Shown here piece by piece: positions 21,982-32,349 of a stretch of DNA of 64,000 nt. The notes beneath the pieces are model-generated. The model saw only the letters and a list, made by a program, of their open reading frames with translations. It was not told where the DNA came from and made no database searches. The DNA is from Perognathus longimembris pacificus (Eukaryota > Chordata > Mammalia > Rodentia > Heteromyidae), in NCBI RefSeq assembly GCF_023159225.1, contig NC_063167.1, forward strand, positions 71,053,798 through 71,117,797, read 5' to 3'. Both the position numbers and the translations under genes were made by a program. Within the stretch, counting starts at the first letter, position 1. Every line of letters starts with the position of its first letter.

Positions 21982-22215
21982 CCTGGCACTGGTGGCTTAT
22001 GCCTGTAATCCTAGCTAATCAGGAGGCTGAGATCTGAGGATCACGGTTCAAAGCCAGTTCAAGCAGGAAAGTCGGTAAGATTCTTATCTACCACCAGAAA
22101 AATCAGAAGTGGTGCTGTGGCTCAAAGTGGTAGAGTGCTAGCCTTGAGTGAAAAAGCTCAGGGACAGCATCCAGGCTAAGCTCCACAACTGAACAAACGA
22201 ACCAACAAACAACAA
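21982..22215 (+). repeat. B1-Geo SINE
   Basis: Plus-strand copy, well preserved: GGTGGCTTATGCCTGTAATC, GCTCAAAGTGGTAGAGTGC, with a CAACAA-rich tail. Confidence 0.9.
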
Positions 22216-22487
22216 CAGCAGCAGCAACAATAAACTTCCCAGAGGCTACATATATACTGATGACAGTTATGTGAGAATAAGGCATGCGTCCTTAATGCCT
22301 CCAGTCCCATGCAACCCTAAACCAAGAAATAACTTCAAATGGTTCCCTGTTGGTGAGGCTTCAGTGCTTAACAGAAGCAAAAGCAAATATTTGCTGAGGA
22401 AATGTACTGCTGAGCCCAGACTTCAAAGAACCTCAGGTGATAAAATTCCCCCAAATAAGAGCTCATTAAATAAAAAAATCAAGCAAG

Positions 22488-22745
22488 GTACTGGTGGCTC
22501 ATGCTTCAAATCCCAGCTACTCAGGAGGCTGAGATCTGAGGATCAAGGTTAGAAGCCAGCTGGGGCATGAACATCCACGAGACTATTTCCAATTAACCAC
22601 CAAAAAGCAGAAGTGGAGCCATGGCTCAAGTGGTAAAGTGCTAGCCTTGAGCAAAAAAGCTCAGGGACAGTGCCCAGGCCCTGAGTTCAAGTCCCAGGAC
22701 TGGCATATGCATACACACATTGTGCATGCACATGCACACACACAC
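22488..22745 (+). repeat. B1-Geo SINE
   Basis: Plus-strand copy, well preserved, ending CCCAGGACTGGCATATGC and running into a short degenerate CA-rich tail (22710-22745). Confidence 0.9.
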
Positions 22746-22771
22746 AAAATTCACAAAATATACAAGGAAAA

Positions 22772-22818
22772 CATAAGAGGTAGTTGATACCATAAGGTAC
22801 CATAAGAGGTAGTTGATA
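22772..22818 (+). repeat. Small tandem duplication
   Basis: CATAAGAGGTAGTTGATA occurs twice, 29 bp apart. Confidence 0.8.
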
Positions 22819-22859
22819 TAAATTAAGGACAGACTTAGAAATGGAAAGACTTCAGTTGC

Positions 22860-23320
22860 AGAAACTATTCAATACAGTATATAAAATAAGCCTTTTTTAT
22901 CAAAATAAATTAATCAGGAAATGGAAAGCCCAAACATGGGACAACAGATTACAAAACTGACCAGAGGAACTTGAAGAAGAACCAAACAGAATATGCAGAA
23001 ATAAAAAGTAATTGAAACTTTTAATTCACTAGCCAAATTAAGTAGTAGATCTGATACACCCCAGATAGGGAGTTAGTTGAACAGAATGAAGAATTGAAAA
23101 ACAAAAATTATATATGTGTGAAACAGAGAAACAAAGATATTACAACTCTGAAGTAATGGTAGAACACTTGACGTTCAGCCTGAAAAACCTCAAATCCTGG
23201 TCTCATCAGAGTCTAGAAAACAAGGACAGAGAAGGAGGAAGATTTCCAACGATGTAAAGATGACAGGATGTTTCCTAGTACTGATGAGATTGAGGAAGCT
23301 CAATGAATCTCAAGTAGCAA
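22860..23320 (+). mobile_element. L1 fragment, probably 5' region
   Basis: A-rich plus strand with the style of an old L1 5' region: phrases such as GAACTTGAAGAAGAACC, GAACAGAATGAAGAATTG and GAGGAAGCTCAATGAATC. No open frame survives. The family is not determined. Confidence 0.5.
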
Positions 23321-23342
23321 TTTAAAAAAAAAATCTCCTTTC

Positions 23343-23343
<1 letters not shown>

Positions 23344-23372
<29 letters not shown>
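23344..23372 (+). repeat. (CTAT)n microsatellite
   Basis: About seven CTAT units. Confidence 0.92.
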
Positions 23373-23374
<2 letters not shown>

Positions 23375-23989
23375 TATCCATCTTCACTTCTCAGTGAAAC
23401 GGGAAAGGAGAAAGAGCAAGAAGATCCTAAATATGGGAGGAGGTTGGAGGGTCGTTGAGAAAGGGAACCCAGGACATGGGAAGATGATAGTGTTGCTGTT
23501 TTCCAGATCCTGAGAGAAAGGCAATGAGAGCTGTGACGTCTAGCCATGGCACGGAACCTGTAGGAAGCACAATGCCCAGGCCGATGTCACATCCTGAGGG
23601 CGGTGGCGAGGCGCCGTGGGAGCCTTTGGCAGTGAGGTTTACGCCTTCACCAGGGGCCGCACAGACTTGATGATCACCGCGGCGTCTTCAGATACTCGGA
23701 GCACTGTGGAGAAGTCACAGAGGAGCCAACAAACCAACAACTTCAAGAGACGAAGCCAGAGCAAGTCCTGGAGCTAGCTCCAGGATGAGCTAGGGATGCC
23801 CGGGCAACATGGAGCTGCCTCCATCTAAGCAAGCAGAAAGGCCCTGACCTCACCCTGCCCAGCATGTCCTCAGGAAAGGCCAGGGACAAAAGGCAACATT
23901 TCATGAGCTTTTCTATAAAGTTAAAACCAAGAAAACTAGAATCTTTCTTTAAATTTTGGGTGTACATTTTATAGTTCAGTTATTATTAT
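23373..23989. other. VTCN1 intron 1, unassigned, with CpG-rich patch
   Basis: Unique DNA. Bases 23578-23710 are unusually CpG-rich for this intron. The minus strand of the patch has a short frame (ending LVKA, then a stop) after a CCACAG acceptor-like motif. It might be an old retrocopy, but I cannot name a source. Confidence 0.35.
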
Positions 23990-24465
23990 TTTATTGGTGC
24001 TGGTACTGGGGCTTGGACTCAGGGCTTAGATACTATTGTTTACCTTTTTTTCTCTCTCTCAAAGCTGGTACTGTACCAGCGACTTGAGCCACAGCTCTAC
24101 TTCTGGCCATTTTGGTGGTTATTTGGAGATAAGAGTCTCATGGGGGCTGGGAATGTGGCTTAGTGGTAGAGTGGTCGCCTTGCATGCATGAAGCCCTGGG
24201 TTCGATTCCTCAGCACCACATATACAGAAAAAGCTGGAAGTGATGGCTTTGTCTCAAGTGGTAGAGTGCTAGCCTTGAGCAGAAAGAAGCTCAGGACAGT
24301 GCCCAGGCCCTGTGTTCAAGGACTGCCTAGGACTGGCAAAAACAAATAAAACAAAACCAAAAAAAGTCTCATGGACTTTCCTGCCTGGGCTGGCTGCAAA
24401 CTGCAGCCCTCAGATCTCAGCCTCCTGAGTATCGAGGATTACAGATGTGAGCCACTCTGCCCCCC
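23990..24465 (-). repeat. B1-Geo SINE split by a nested IDL-Geo
   Basis: The Geo part and linker lie at 23990-24143, and the head at 24366-24465. The insert is flanked by AGTCTCATGG on both sides. Confidence 0.9.
24144..24365 (+). mobile_element. IDL-Geo SINE, nested
   Basis: Plus-strand copy opposite in orientation to its host: GGGCTGGGAATGTGGCTTAG, GGTTCGATTCCTCAGCACC, Geo part, A-rich tail. Confidence 0.92.
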
Positions 24466-24535
24466 TCCCACCCCTCCCAACTGCATCCCACCCCACCCCC
24501 CAACTGCACCCCCAGCCCCCACCCCAGCTTCCAGC
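24450..24535 (+). repeat. C-rich low-complexity tract
   Basis: Repeated C4-C6 runs separated by A or CA, capable of an i-motif (G-quadruplex on the other strand). Confidence 0.75.
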
Positions 24536-25070
24536 TCATTTTCTGAGTGGAACAGCGGTGGTGCTATCAAACAGTGCCTGTGTCCTCCCCGTACACAGGG
24601 CTTTCAGTCCTGAGTCTTGCCGCATTGTGTGGAGATGATTTACTTCCATGTCTGTGTCTCCTTTAGTCTCCTCTCTGTTCCTAGCTAACGGGAACTGTAG
24701 CTTTTCATTTTGGTGTAACAAGGTGTTAAATTTCAAGTTTCAGCTCTGCTTTCCTGGACACCATGGGTGCTGCCTGCCACAGCCAGGTGCCATCCACACA
24801 TGGAGCTGTGAGAGAGAAAATCCTGCACAGCCATCTCCGGAACTCGTAGCCCCTCACCACCTGCAAGGCACAAACAGGGCTCCCAGGAGGAAGAGATTTG
24901 TGAAGATAATTCTTTGAAGAAAAGAAACACATGTTTTCTGTGGTAGAAAACATCTTTCTTCTCCAAGCCCCAAATATGAAGAGGATCTCACTGTGGGCTT
25001 CCTGTTGGGTGAGCTGCAGGGACCATGGATTAGAACCAGAATCGTTTTTGAGGCTGTGTGGTCTGGAAGA
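24536..25070. other. VTCN1 intron 1, unassigned
   Basis: Unique intronic DNA. Confidence 0.4.
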
Positions 25071-25071
25071 G

Positions 25072-25312
25072 ATGAGAGACAGGAGAGGGAGGGAAGGGGG
25101 AGAGGGAGAGAGGCAAGAGGGAGGGAGAGAGGGAGAGAAGGGAGGTGAGAAGAGTGAGACAGAAAAATAAGAGAGGAAGAAGAGACTTGGAGGAGGGGGG
25201 AGGGGGGAAATAAGGGAGGAGGTAACACATTGTACAAGAAATGTATCCACTGCCTTACATATGAAACTGTAACCCCTCTGTACATCACATTGACAATAAA
25301 CAAGTAATTTTT
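25072..25312 (+). mobile_element. L1 3' end with purine-rich tract
   Basis: A GGGAGA-rich tract (25075-25215) leads into ACATTGTACAAGAAATGTATCC, CTCTGTACATCACATTGAC and AATAAA followed by an A/T-rich tail. The same order (G-rich tract, TGTAC motif, poly(A) signal) is seen inverted at 37751-37937, so both are 5'-truncated copies of one L1 lineage. Confidence 0.75.
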
Positions 25313-25870
25313 TTTTAAAAGAGAGACACTTGGAGAAGAGGAGGGGAGGGGAGACAGAGCTGTCACGGGAAGTCACTGCTCTCAGAACAAGGCAGGAGAC
25401 TGACTGTGTTCTCCAGGTCTCCAAGCCTCTCTGCATCCTTACAGCTGAGAGCAGGCTTGAGCCTTTGGGGCCTGGTCAGGGAACCGGGGACCCTTCTTTG
25501 GGGAGCCACACTCACAAGAGGCTTGGCAAGCTTCCGTATTCCCCCCACCCCCCGAATGTACTTCAAAAAGTCAGAAGCAGATAAAAACAAAACCACTATA
25601 TGCTTTGATTATAACTACTTTTGTTTTATCAATTTATCAGTGACATTTAATTAGGCTTAATGCCTTGCAAGGTCTTGGATAAGGCTGCTCTGAGTGCCCT
25701 GAGCTGCTCTGAGCAGCCCTGATTCAGGATGTATTCTATGTTGCTCAGCCAACCTATGTCTAGCCAGTAGCCTGGCTCCATCACAGTACCTGTCTTTATT
25801 TCAGGGTTGTAGCTCCTTAAATGGTACCTTGTTTGCACTTCCTGTGAAAAGTTCCCATTAGCAACTAAGG
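25313..25870. other. VTCN1 intron 1, unassigned
   Basis: Unique intronic DNA. Confidence 0.4.
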
Positions 25871-25960
25871 GCTCATGGTCTGGGGCGGAGGTCAGGGGCG
25901 GAGCTGCTGCCTAGCAAACATGGTCCTTGAGTTCCATCTCCAGTACCAGAAAAGAGCGAG
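25871..25960 (+). repeat. ID-like SINE monomer
   Basis: GTCTGGGGCGGAGGTCAGGG ... TGCCTAGCAAACATGG ... TTCCATCTCCAGTACC has the tRNA-like order of an ID head, with no Geo part. Confidence 0.65.
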
Positions 25961-26621
25961 GACAACAGTGAAAGAAAGAGTGAGGGGAAAAGAAGCATGG
26001 AGTTATCTGTGGCCAAGCCCCTGTCCCACTGTACTCTGAGTCTACCCCTTCCCTTCCTTGGGTGCTTGGCTTGGCTGGCTGCAGAAACAAATTCGAATTC
26101 TGGCTAGGCAAGTGCTCATGTGTGCACTGAGACCATTGCATGAGGGGCCATAAACCAGGCCGTCACCATATCATGAGAAGAGGAACGGTTTGGGAATTAT
26201 AGAGGGCCCTGAGTTTGCCAAGGGAGGGTGAGTCAGCCATTCAAGCCACCAGGGACCTGCCCTCTCACTTCAGGAGAGCAGAACAAGTGCAGAGTCACTT
26301 ACCTAAAGTCATATAAATCAAAAAGAAGGACGCTAGTGAGCTAAGTCTGGAAAATGTGAAGCCTTTTGACAGGAAGGACAAATGACCATGCCTGGGTGTG
26401 AGCTACCAGCTGCCCTCTGCCTCCTGCCCACCGCTGGGCCGACACACCTACCCCACTCAATGCTGGCAAACCCTTAATGCTGGCCCAGCTGCCCACATTA
26501 ATGGACTTTTCTTCACTCATGGTTTCTACTGTTTTCTAATTATCCCAAGCCCTCATTGGCCAAAGGTGTCCAGATGTATTTTAATAAATATTATTATTGC
26601 TTTATTTGCTTATTCATTTAT
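25961..26621. other. VTCN1 intron 1, unassigned
   Basis: Unique intronic DNA. Confidence 0.4.
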
Positions 26622-26856
26622 TTTTTGCTAGCCCTGGGGCTTGAACTCAGGCTCTGGGCACTATCCTTGAACTTCTTTTGTTCAAGGCTACCCTCTTGCA
26701 CTAGAGCCACATTGCTACTTCCAGCTTTTCTGAGTGGTTTATTGGAGATAAGAGTCACAGACTTCCCTGCCTCAGCTGGCTTCAAACTGCGATCCTCAGA
26801 TTTGAGCCTCCTGAGTAGCTAGGATGACAGGTGTGAGCTTTCAGCACCCAGTAGTA
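26622..26856 (-). repeat. B1-Geo SINE
   Basis: Minus-strand copy: CTAGCCCTGGGGCTTGAAC, GAGTAGCTAGGATGACAGG. Confidence 0.87.
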
Positions 26857-26859
26857 AGT

Positions 26860-26917
26860 ACATTTATTTATTTATTTATTTATTCATTCATTCATTTACT
26901 CATTCATTTATTTATTT
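26860..26917 (+). repeat. (TTTA/TTCA)n microsatellite
   Basis: About 14 ATTT/ATTC units, directly abutting the 3' end of the following minus-strand SINE, so it is the expanded A-rich tail of that copy. Confidence 0.9.
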
Positions 26918-27108
26918 AGCCAGTCCTGGGACTTGAACTCAGGGCCTGGGCACTGTCCTTGAACCTCTCTGTGCTCAAGGCTAGTGCTCTACTACTTGAA
27001 CCACAGTGTCACTTCTGGCTTTTCCTGTGTATGTGGTCCTGAGGAATTGAACCCAAGGCTTCATGCATGCTAGGAAAGCACTCTACCACTAAGCCACATT
27101 CTGAGCCA
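26917..27108 (-). mobile_element. IDL-Geo SINE
   Basis: Minus-strand copy: CCAGTCCTGGGACTTGAAC ... GAGGAATTGAACCCAAGG ... CCACTAAGCCACATTCTGAG. Confidence 0.9.
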
Positions 27109-27261
27109 TAAGTATTACTTGTAAAGGATTATAGCTTCATAGTATTATTATGTCAATCACAGCCAAATAGGTTTTTTGACTACATAGAACTTTTTAATGG
27201 CTTTAATGTGCTGTTATTCATAATGAATATATTACATATAATATATAAAATATATCTCAAA

Positions 27262-27391
27262 TCAAACATGGTAATTTCAAATGGTCCCATCTAATATATA
27301 TATATGTATATACACCTAATACATACAATATATATTGTGTACACATATACAGACATACTAGATGGAACTGTTTGAAATTACCATGTTTGCA
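27262..27391. repeat. Inverted repeat with TA-rich loop
   Basis: The left arm (27263-27297) starts CAAACATGGTAATTTCAAAT. The right arm (27356-27390) is its reverse complement with about four differences in 35, all transitions. A loop of about 58 bp rich in TATA/ACATA separates them. It is either a hairpin-forming relic of a small DNA element or a locally formed palindrome. Confidence 0.85.
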
Positions 27392-27412
27392 GGTCAGAAT
27401 GAATTGAAAAAC

Positions 27413-27472
27413 TGAGCTCAGTGGCCATTCTTGTAATTCTAGCACGCAGGAGGCTGAGATAGGCTATTAGTA
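27413..27472 (+). repeat. B1-type head fragment
   Basis: CTCAGTGGCCATTCTTGTAATTC and GCAGGAGGCTGAGATAGGC: a diverged 7SL-like 5' piece. Confidence 0.6.
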
Positions 27473-27804
27473 CATAGAGATTAAGTGGCAAAGGCAGACT
27501 ATAAAAGGGTAACTACTGCATTGGTAACTATTTAAAAATTACCTGTAGTCGGGTTTGAAAAGGGCCATAACAGAGAAGGAAATAGTCCCAACAATGACAA
27601 AGCTATGGGTGACCCTAGGTTTCTTCTTTCCTATTGGATTCTCTTAAATGATATTATTATTACTACTTTATAGTAAAAAAAGAACAATCATGCCAGCTAT
27701 CCAACTTGAGTCTATAAAAGTATATCCTCTAGGGAAATCCCAGGGACTTTCTCCTCATCCTCTCCAGAGAAAAGAATATTCTCAATTACACCAGCCAAGA
27801 CTGA
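27473..27804. other. VTCN1 intron 1, unassigned
   Basis: Unique intronic DNA. Confidence 0.4.
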
Positions 27805-28005
27805 CCCATCCATCCATTCATCCATCCACCCATCCATCCACCCATCCATCCATCTATCTACCCATCCGTCTGTCCATCCATCTGTCCTTCCTTCCATCTG
27901 TCTGTCCGTCCACCCATTTGTCTGTCCATCTATCTGTCCATCTATTCATCCTCCATCTATCCATCATCCCTCATCTGTTTATCCATCATCCATCCATGTG
28001 TCATG
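27805..28005 (+). repeat. (CATC)n imperfect microsatellite
   Basis: About 200 bp of CATC/TGTC units with substitutions. It gives false His/Pro/Ser-rich reading frames. Confidence 0.93.
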
Positions 28006-28364
28006 TCATTAAGACCTTAAATGTTTCCCCTTGAACAGCCCCTCTCTCTCCTCACCATGAAGAAGTATGCCTACATAGCCCACCTATACCAACAAGCCCC
28101 CAGAACCCAATCACTCCTGTGTAGAGTTCATTATTTGGAGTTTTGAACAGGATTCACAAATAGCAATGCTATTTATCATGATTAGTTTTCTCAGCAAGGT
28201 CTCCAAAGCACACTGTATCTTAATATTTCAGAAATACATATTTATCAGAGGGAGAGAAATAATACAGAACACTGGTTACATAATTGTACTATATTACAGC
28301 TACTGTGTAGACTGCCAAGAGTTTTGTGAGCTAACTTGGGGATTTTTCTCCTCCCACTTTGTTT
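28006..28364. other. VTCN1 intron 1, unassigned
   Basis: Unique intronic DNA. Confidence 0.4.
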
Positions 28365-28585
28365 TTTCTGGTACTGAGACTTGAACTCAGGGCCTGGGCA
28401 CTATCTGTTAGCTTTTTTTATTCAAGGCTGGTGCTCTACCACTTGAGCCACACAGTTTTTGCTGGTTAATTGGAAGTAAGACTCTTACAGACTTTCCTGC
28501 CAGGGCTGGTTTTGAATCATGATCCTTAGATCTCAGCTTCCTGAGTAGCTGGGATTACAAGTGTAAGCCACCATAGCCCAGCTCT
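28365..28585 (-). repeat. B1-Geo SINE
   Basis: Minus-strand copy: CTGGTACTGAGACTTGAAC, GCTCTACCACTTGAGCCACA, CTGGGATTACAAGTGTAAGC. Confidence 0.88.
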
Positions 28586-29440
28586 GCTGGGTTTTTAGAG
28601 GACGGCAGCACTCACATGAGCTCTGCTGTAAAACTGTTATCCTGATGGCCTGTGTGAGAGGCACTCTTATGGAGTCTGTGAATTTCTGCAACAAGAAGGG
28701 TGTTGTTAGGACCACCTAAGACCACGAAGGTTCTCCATGTGGCCCCCACTACTTTCTAGATCCTACTTCCCACCAAAGCTGCTCACGGTCTCTCTTTGCA
28801 AAAAAGGGCACCTGTCCCTGCCTCTGCAGCTGACAAAGAACTCTAGGCAGCCAGCACCCACAAGAGAGGCCTGGGGGAAGGGGGGGGGGAGAACGTGCGT
28901 TTGGAACACCCACCTTTTGCTAGCTCTCCAGCAGAGCCAGCCAGGCCGGTTGTAATGTGTTGTTAGGAAGCCCACACGCCTCCCCTCAGCACACAGCCCC
29001 ACTTGTCTGGTTTCTCCTATCCAGAAGGCCAAAGCTGGAGGAATGGGGACAGGGGAGCCCAGGTGGTCGTAGCCCAGACGAGTGCAGCCTAAGGCGGGGA
29101 GCTTGGGGAGTCAGGGTGATACTGAGTGGGTTTCAAGCTGCCCTGCCCTTTCCCCATAGCCCTAAGGCCTTGAGCAAATGACTTCATTTCTCTGGGGGTG
29201 CTGATGAACCAAGAAGGTACTGAGGATTACAGAGACAGCTCAGTACTCCGACAGGACAGGGCTCTCAGAGATAGCTCCTCCCGCAGGGTTGTCCCAGGTG
29301 GACACACTGCTGATTTGGGGTGAACATAAGAGAGGGAGATGACAATTTGTTTCAGGGGAAGAGAATTTTCTAGACTGCCTGTAGGGAGTAATGTTGTTCT
29401 CAGCCTCTTCACACAAGCTCACAGTTTGTTATTCTGTGTC
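28586..29440. other. VTCN1 intron 1, unassigned
   Basis: Unique DNA with a run of nine G at about 28882. Bases 29165-29195 faintly recall a MIR core. Confidence 0.35.
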
Positions 29441-29530
29441 CCTCCCTCCCTCCCTCCCTACCTCCCTCCTTCCTTCCTTTCATCCTTCCCTTCTTTCCAC
29501 CTCTCCCTCTTTTCTTTACTTTTTCCCCCC
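29441..29530 (+). repeat. (CCCT)n pyrimidine tract
   Basis: CCCT/CCTT-rich tract. Confidence 0.88.
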
Positions 29531-29952
29531 TTTTCATTGGAAAAAGGATGCGGAAAGCAGAGGATAAGACCTCGTAACAACCCTTAGAACCAACAAGTCT
29601 GTCTCTCTGAAGACCATAGTGAGTTGTGCCTGGTATTGAATCACAAACCATTCCAAGGAAAAAAAGAAAGAATGAATAAATAAAACCCCTTCATTTTCCA
29701 TCTCTTTGCTTCTAGAATGGTAAATGATGCCCTGAGGGGAAAATCAGGTAGAATTTAGTTAAGTCAGAAAAGCAGGAGGTAGAAGAGGGGTTAGCTTCTT
29801 TTTTGCTTCAGGGAAACAGCAGTGGCGGCTACAGCCAGCTCTCTAAGAAGCTCCTGGAAAACGAGGGACCCCCATTCTGTAGCTGGAGCAGGGGGTGGTG
29901 TGCTGGTATGAATTGCTCAGTAGTACACAGGAATTTCACCCATAAACAAAAG
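29531..29952. other. VTCN1 intron 1, unassigned
   Basis: Unique intronic DNA. Confidence 0.4.
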
Positions 29953-30190
29953 GCAAGCCCTGTGTGGGTGGCTCACGCCTGTAATCCCAGCTCCTCAAGG
30001 GGCTGAGATCTGAGGATTGTAGTTCAAAGCCAGCCCGGACAGGAAAGTCCATGAGACTCTGATCCCCAATGAACCACCAGAAAACTGGATGTGGTGCTAT
30101 GGCTCAAAGTGGTAGGGCCTTGGCCTTGAACGAAAGAGCTCAGAGACAGCGCCCAGGTCCTAAGTTCAAGCCCTATGATCACCACCACCA
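29953..30190 (+). repeat. B1-Geo SINE
   Basis: Plus-strand copy about 340 bp inside intron 1 from exon 1: GGTGGCTCACGCCTGTAATC, GGCTCAAAGTGGTAGGGCC, with an ACC-rich tail. Confidence 0.9.
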
Positions 30191-30532
30191 ACAAAGCCAA
30201 TGCATGCTCATCTCCATTCTGAGGGCTGCATAGAAGGGCCTTCTGCACCCCACATGTCACCAGACACCCCACTCGGTACTTCCATCCCTGAAGTGTCACA
30301 GCTTCTCTGTCAGGTGCCAGCTCTCTTGACCAGCCACCAACCCAAACACTCCCTAACCCTGAGCAGGTGCCCAAAAAAGTGGGGTGCAGTGTTGAATCCA
30401 ATCTCTCTCTTGAGCCCATGCTAGGTACAAGGGGGGCCCTATGAGACAGCATAGCAGTTCTCAGCATCCCCCAAACACTCCACCCATTGTTTGTAATGTG
30501 TAAGGGTAGAGAGGAGAAAAAGCGCACAGTAC

Positions 30533-30564
30533 CTCCAGACGATGATCTGCCCCACAGACGCCAT
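30533..30564 (-). CDS. VTCN1: VTCN1 exon 1 (start codon, leader N-terminus)
   Basis: VTCN1 (B7-H4) is a B7-family surface glycoprotein that restrains T-cell responses. This exon encodes MASVGQIIVW plus two bases of S11 and ends at a GAG|GTACTG donor. Human starts MASLGQIIFW, so the match in sequence and phase is clear. The ATG (30564-30562) has the context ACCAGCATGG, with A at -5 and G at +4. Joining exons 1-5 gives 837 nt, 278 residues, without frameshift or stop. The gene spans about 16 kb here. Transcription runs leftward from a promoter near 30.65-30.70 kb. Confidence 0.94.
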
Positions 30565-30648
30565 GCTGGTGGGAGACAAGGGCTGGAGACCGAGGGCTGC
30601 GGGGAGTGGAGCAGGCACTGCCTGGCTCACTGGCTGCCTGCCGAGATT
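30565..30648 (-). other. VTCN1: VTCN1 5' UTR (probable)
   Basis: Sequence between the expected transcription start and the ATG. The extent is inferred from the TATA-like element at 30671-30680 and is not observed. Confidence 0.45.
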
Positions 30649-30649
30649 C

Positions 30650-30700
30650 ACAGCAAGCCCTGTGTGCTGGCCTTAAGTAGTGCAGGTGGGCGGGGTGGAT
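30650..30700 (-). promoter_or_regulatory. VTCN1: Putative VTCN1 core promoter
   Basis: On the minus strand a GC box CCCCGCCCAC (30686-30695) is followed by CTACTTAAGG (30671-30680), a weak TATA-like element, about 110 bp upstream of the ATG. Confidence 0.45.
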
Positions 30701-31082
30701 GCGCAGTGGACGGCTCAGGTATGAGGAAACAGCCCCGGTGCAGAATTGCTTGTGGCCTCACTCCCTGCCAGCCAGACAGACAAGCCCCTGCCCAAGATGT
30801 CTCCCCATCTCCCCAGCCCTGACCTGGGAGAGAGCAGGGAGGACGCTTCCCACCCCCACCCCCCTGAGTCTCCTTCGCATCCCAGGACGTTTCCTCCTGA
30901 GATGAAGCAGGAAGGAGACTGCACCTCACAAGGAGAAAGGAGACTGGGAGCTGGGGACCCCATCCTTCCGGTCACCTAGACAAAGGCAGGGTGCCCCTGA
31001 GGGTGGCCCCAGAGATGCCAGGACAAGAGCAGTAACAGGGGCGCCAACGGAGCACTGGAGACTGAGGCCGCCCCGGGGGGGG
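30701..31082. other. VTCN1 upstream, repeat-free
   Basis: GC-rich unique DNA directly upstream of the promoter; several short C-runs at 30850-30870. Confidence 0.4.
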
Positions 31083-31300
31083 CCCAGTTGGGGCTTGAAC
31101 TCAGCGCCTCATACTCTTGCTTAGTTTTGTTTTTGTTTTTTCTCCGAGGCTGGTGTTCTACCACTTAAGCCACAGCTCCTCTTTTGGCGTTTCGCTGGTT
31201 AACTGGAGAAAGGAGTCTCATGGACTTTCCTGCCCAGGCTGACTTTGAACCATGATCCTCAGATCTCAGCCTCCTGAGTAGATAGGCTTACACTGGAACC
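31083..31300 (-). repeat. B1-Geo SINE
   Basis: Minus-strand copy: GGGGCTTGAACTCAGCGCC, TTCTACCACTTAAGCCACAG, GCCTCCTGAGTAGATAGGC. Confidence 0.87.
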
Positions 31301-31589
31301 TGGCTTTTTTTTTTTTTTTTTTTTTTTGCTTTAATTCCAGAGAGCCACTGGAGCACCTGAAGGCTATACCCCATTGTCAAAAGAGAACTGAAAACAAGAA
31401 TGGGGATGTTTCCTCAGCCGTCATATCTCCATGCACAGGGAATGTGTCCTAGGGACCGCGCTGGCTTTCCTGGCCTAGCTGCCTCCATACTTGGGTGGGG
31501 GATGCTCAGGGCTGTTGGATGATATCACAGGAGAGGACTGCTCTTGGATGACGTCACAGGAGAGGTGCCCCAGGCTTCCCACAGTGGGA
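31301..31589. other. Unassigned, with a T-run
   Basis: A run of about 24 T at 31304-31327 adjoins the SINE head, then unique DNA. Confidence 0.4.
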
Positions 31590-31995
31590 TATTATTTGGT
31601 GTGTGTGGGCTTGAGCTCAAGGTCTGGGTGCTGTCCCTTATCATTTTTGCTCAATGCTGGCATTCTACTACTTGAGTCACAGCCCCACTTTCAGATTTTG
31701 GGTGTTTCATTGAAGATAAAAGTCACACAGAGGGGCTGGGGATATAGCCTAGTGGCAAGAGTGCCTGCCTCGGATACACGAGGCCCTAGGTTCGATTCCC
31801 CAGCACCACATATACAGAAAATGGCCAGAAGCGGCGCTGTGGCTCAAGTGGCAGAGTGCTAGCCTTGAGCAGGAAGAAGCCAGGGACAGTGCTCAGGCCC
31901 TGAGTCCAAGGCCCAGGACTGGCCAAAAAACAAACAAACAAACAAAAGTCACACAGACTTTCCTGCTTAGGCTGGCTTTGATCATAGGATTACAC
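31590..31995 (-). repeat. B1-Geo SINE split by a nested IDL-Geo
   Basis: Geo and linker at 31590-31731, head at 31946-31995. AAAAGTCACACAGA occurs on both sides of the insert. Confidence 0.88.
31733..31945 (+). mobile_element. IDL-Geo SINE, nested
   Basis: Plus-strand full copy: GGGCTGGGGATATAGCC ... GGTTCGATTCCCCAGCACC ... GCCCAGGACTGGCC with a (CAAA)n tail. Confidence 0.93.
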
Positions 31996-32348
31996 TGCAG
32001 TGTCTGGCTCCACCATGGAGTCCAGCTGGAGGAGGAAGGAGGAATGAACAGAAGACAGCAGAGAGAGATCAGTGGAAAGAGATTGAGACCCAGCTCAAAA
32101 CCCTAGGTGGCTTGAGGAAGGTGCTTTGCCTTTCTTCAAGGCATCTGTCACTGGGTTGGTTGGTTGGTTTGAGAGAGGGTTCATGGGCCTTCCTTCACCA
32201 GAATAAAGGAAGAGCAGTGCCCAGATCATCTGAAGCACCTGTGAAGACGGAGCCTTGCAGGATCTAGTGAACAGTAGTCCTATTTCCTATGCACTCTGAC
32301 CAAAGGCACAGAGATTCTACCAGCTCCCTTGATCAAACACCTTCCCAG

Positions 32349-32349
<1 letters not shown>
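31996..32349. other. Unassigned sequence
   Basis: Unique DNA. Confidence 0.4.

Noticed and set aside
24726..25436. 236-codon minus-strand frame
   Set aside because: Runs through the purine-rich tract of an L1 3' end, giving a Ser/Pro/Leu-rich chance frame.
27648..28034. 128-codon frame rich in His/Pro/Ser
   Set aside because: Translation of the CATC microsatellite.
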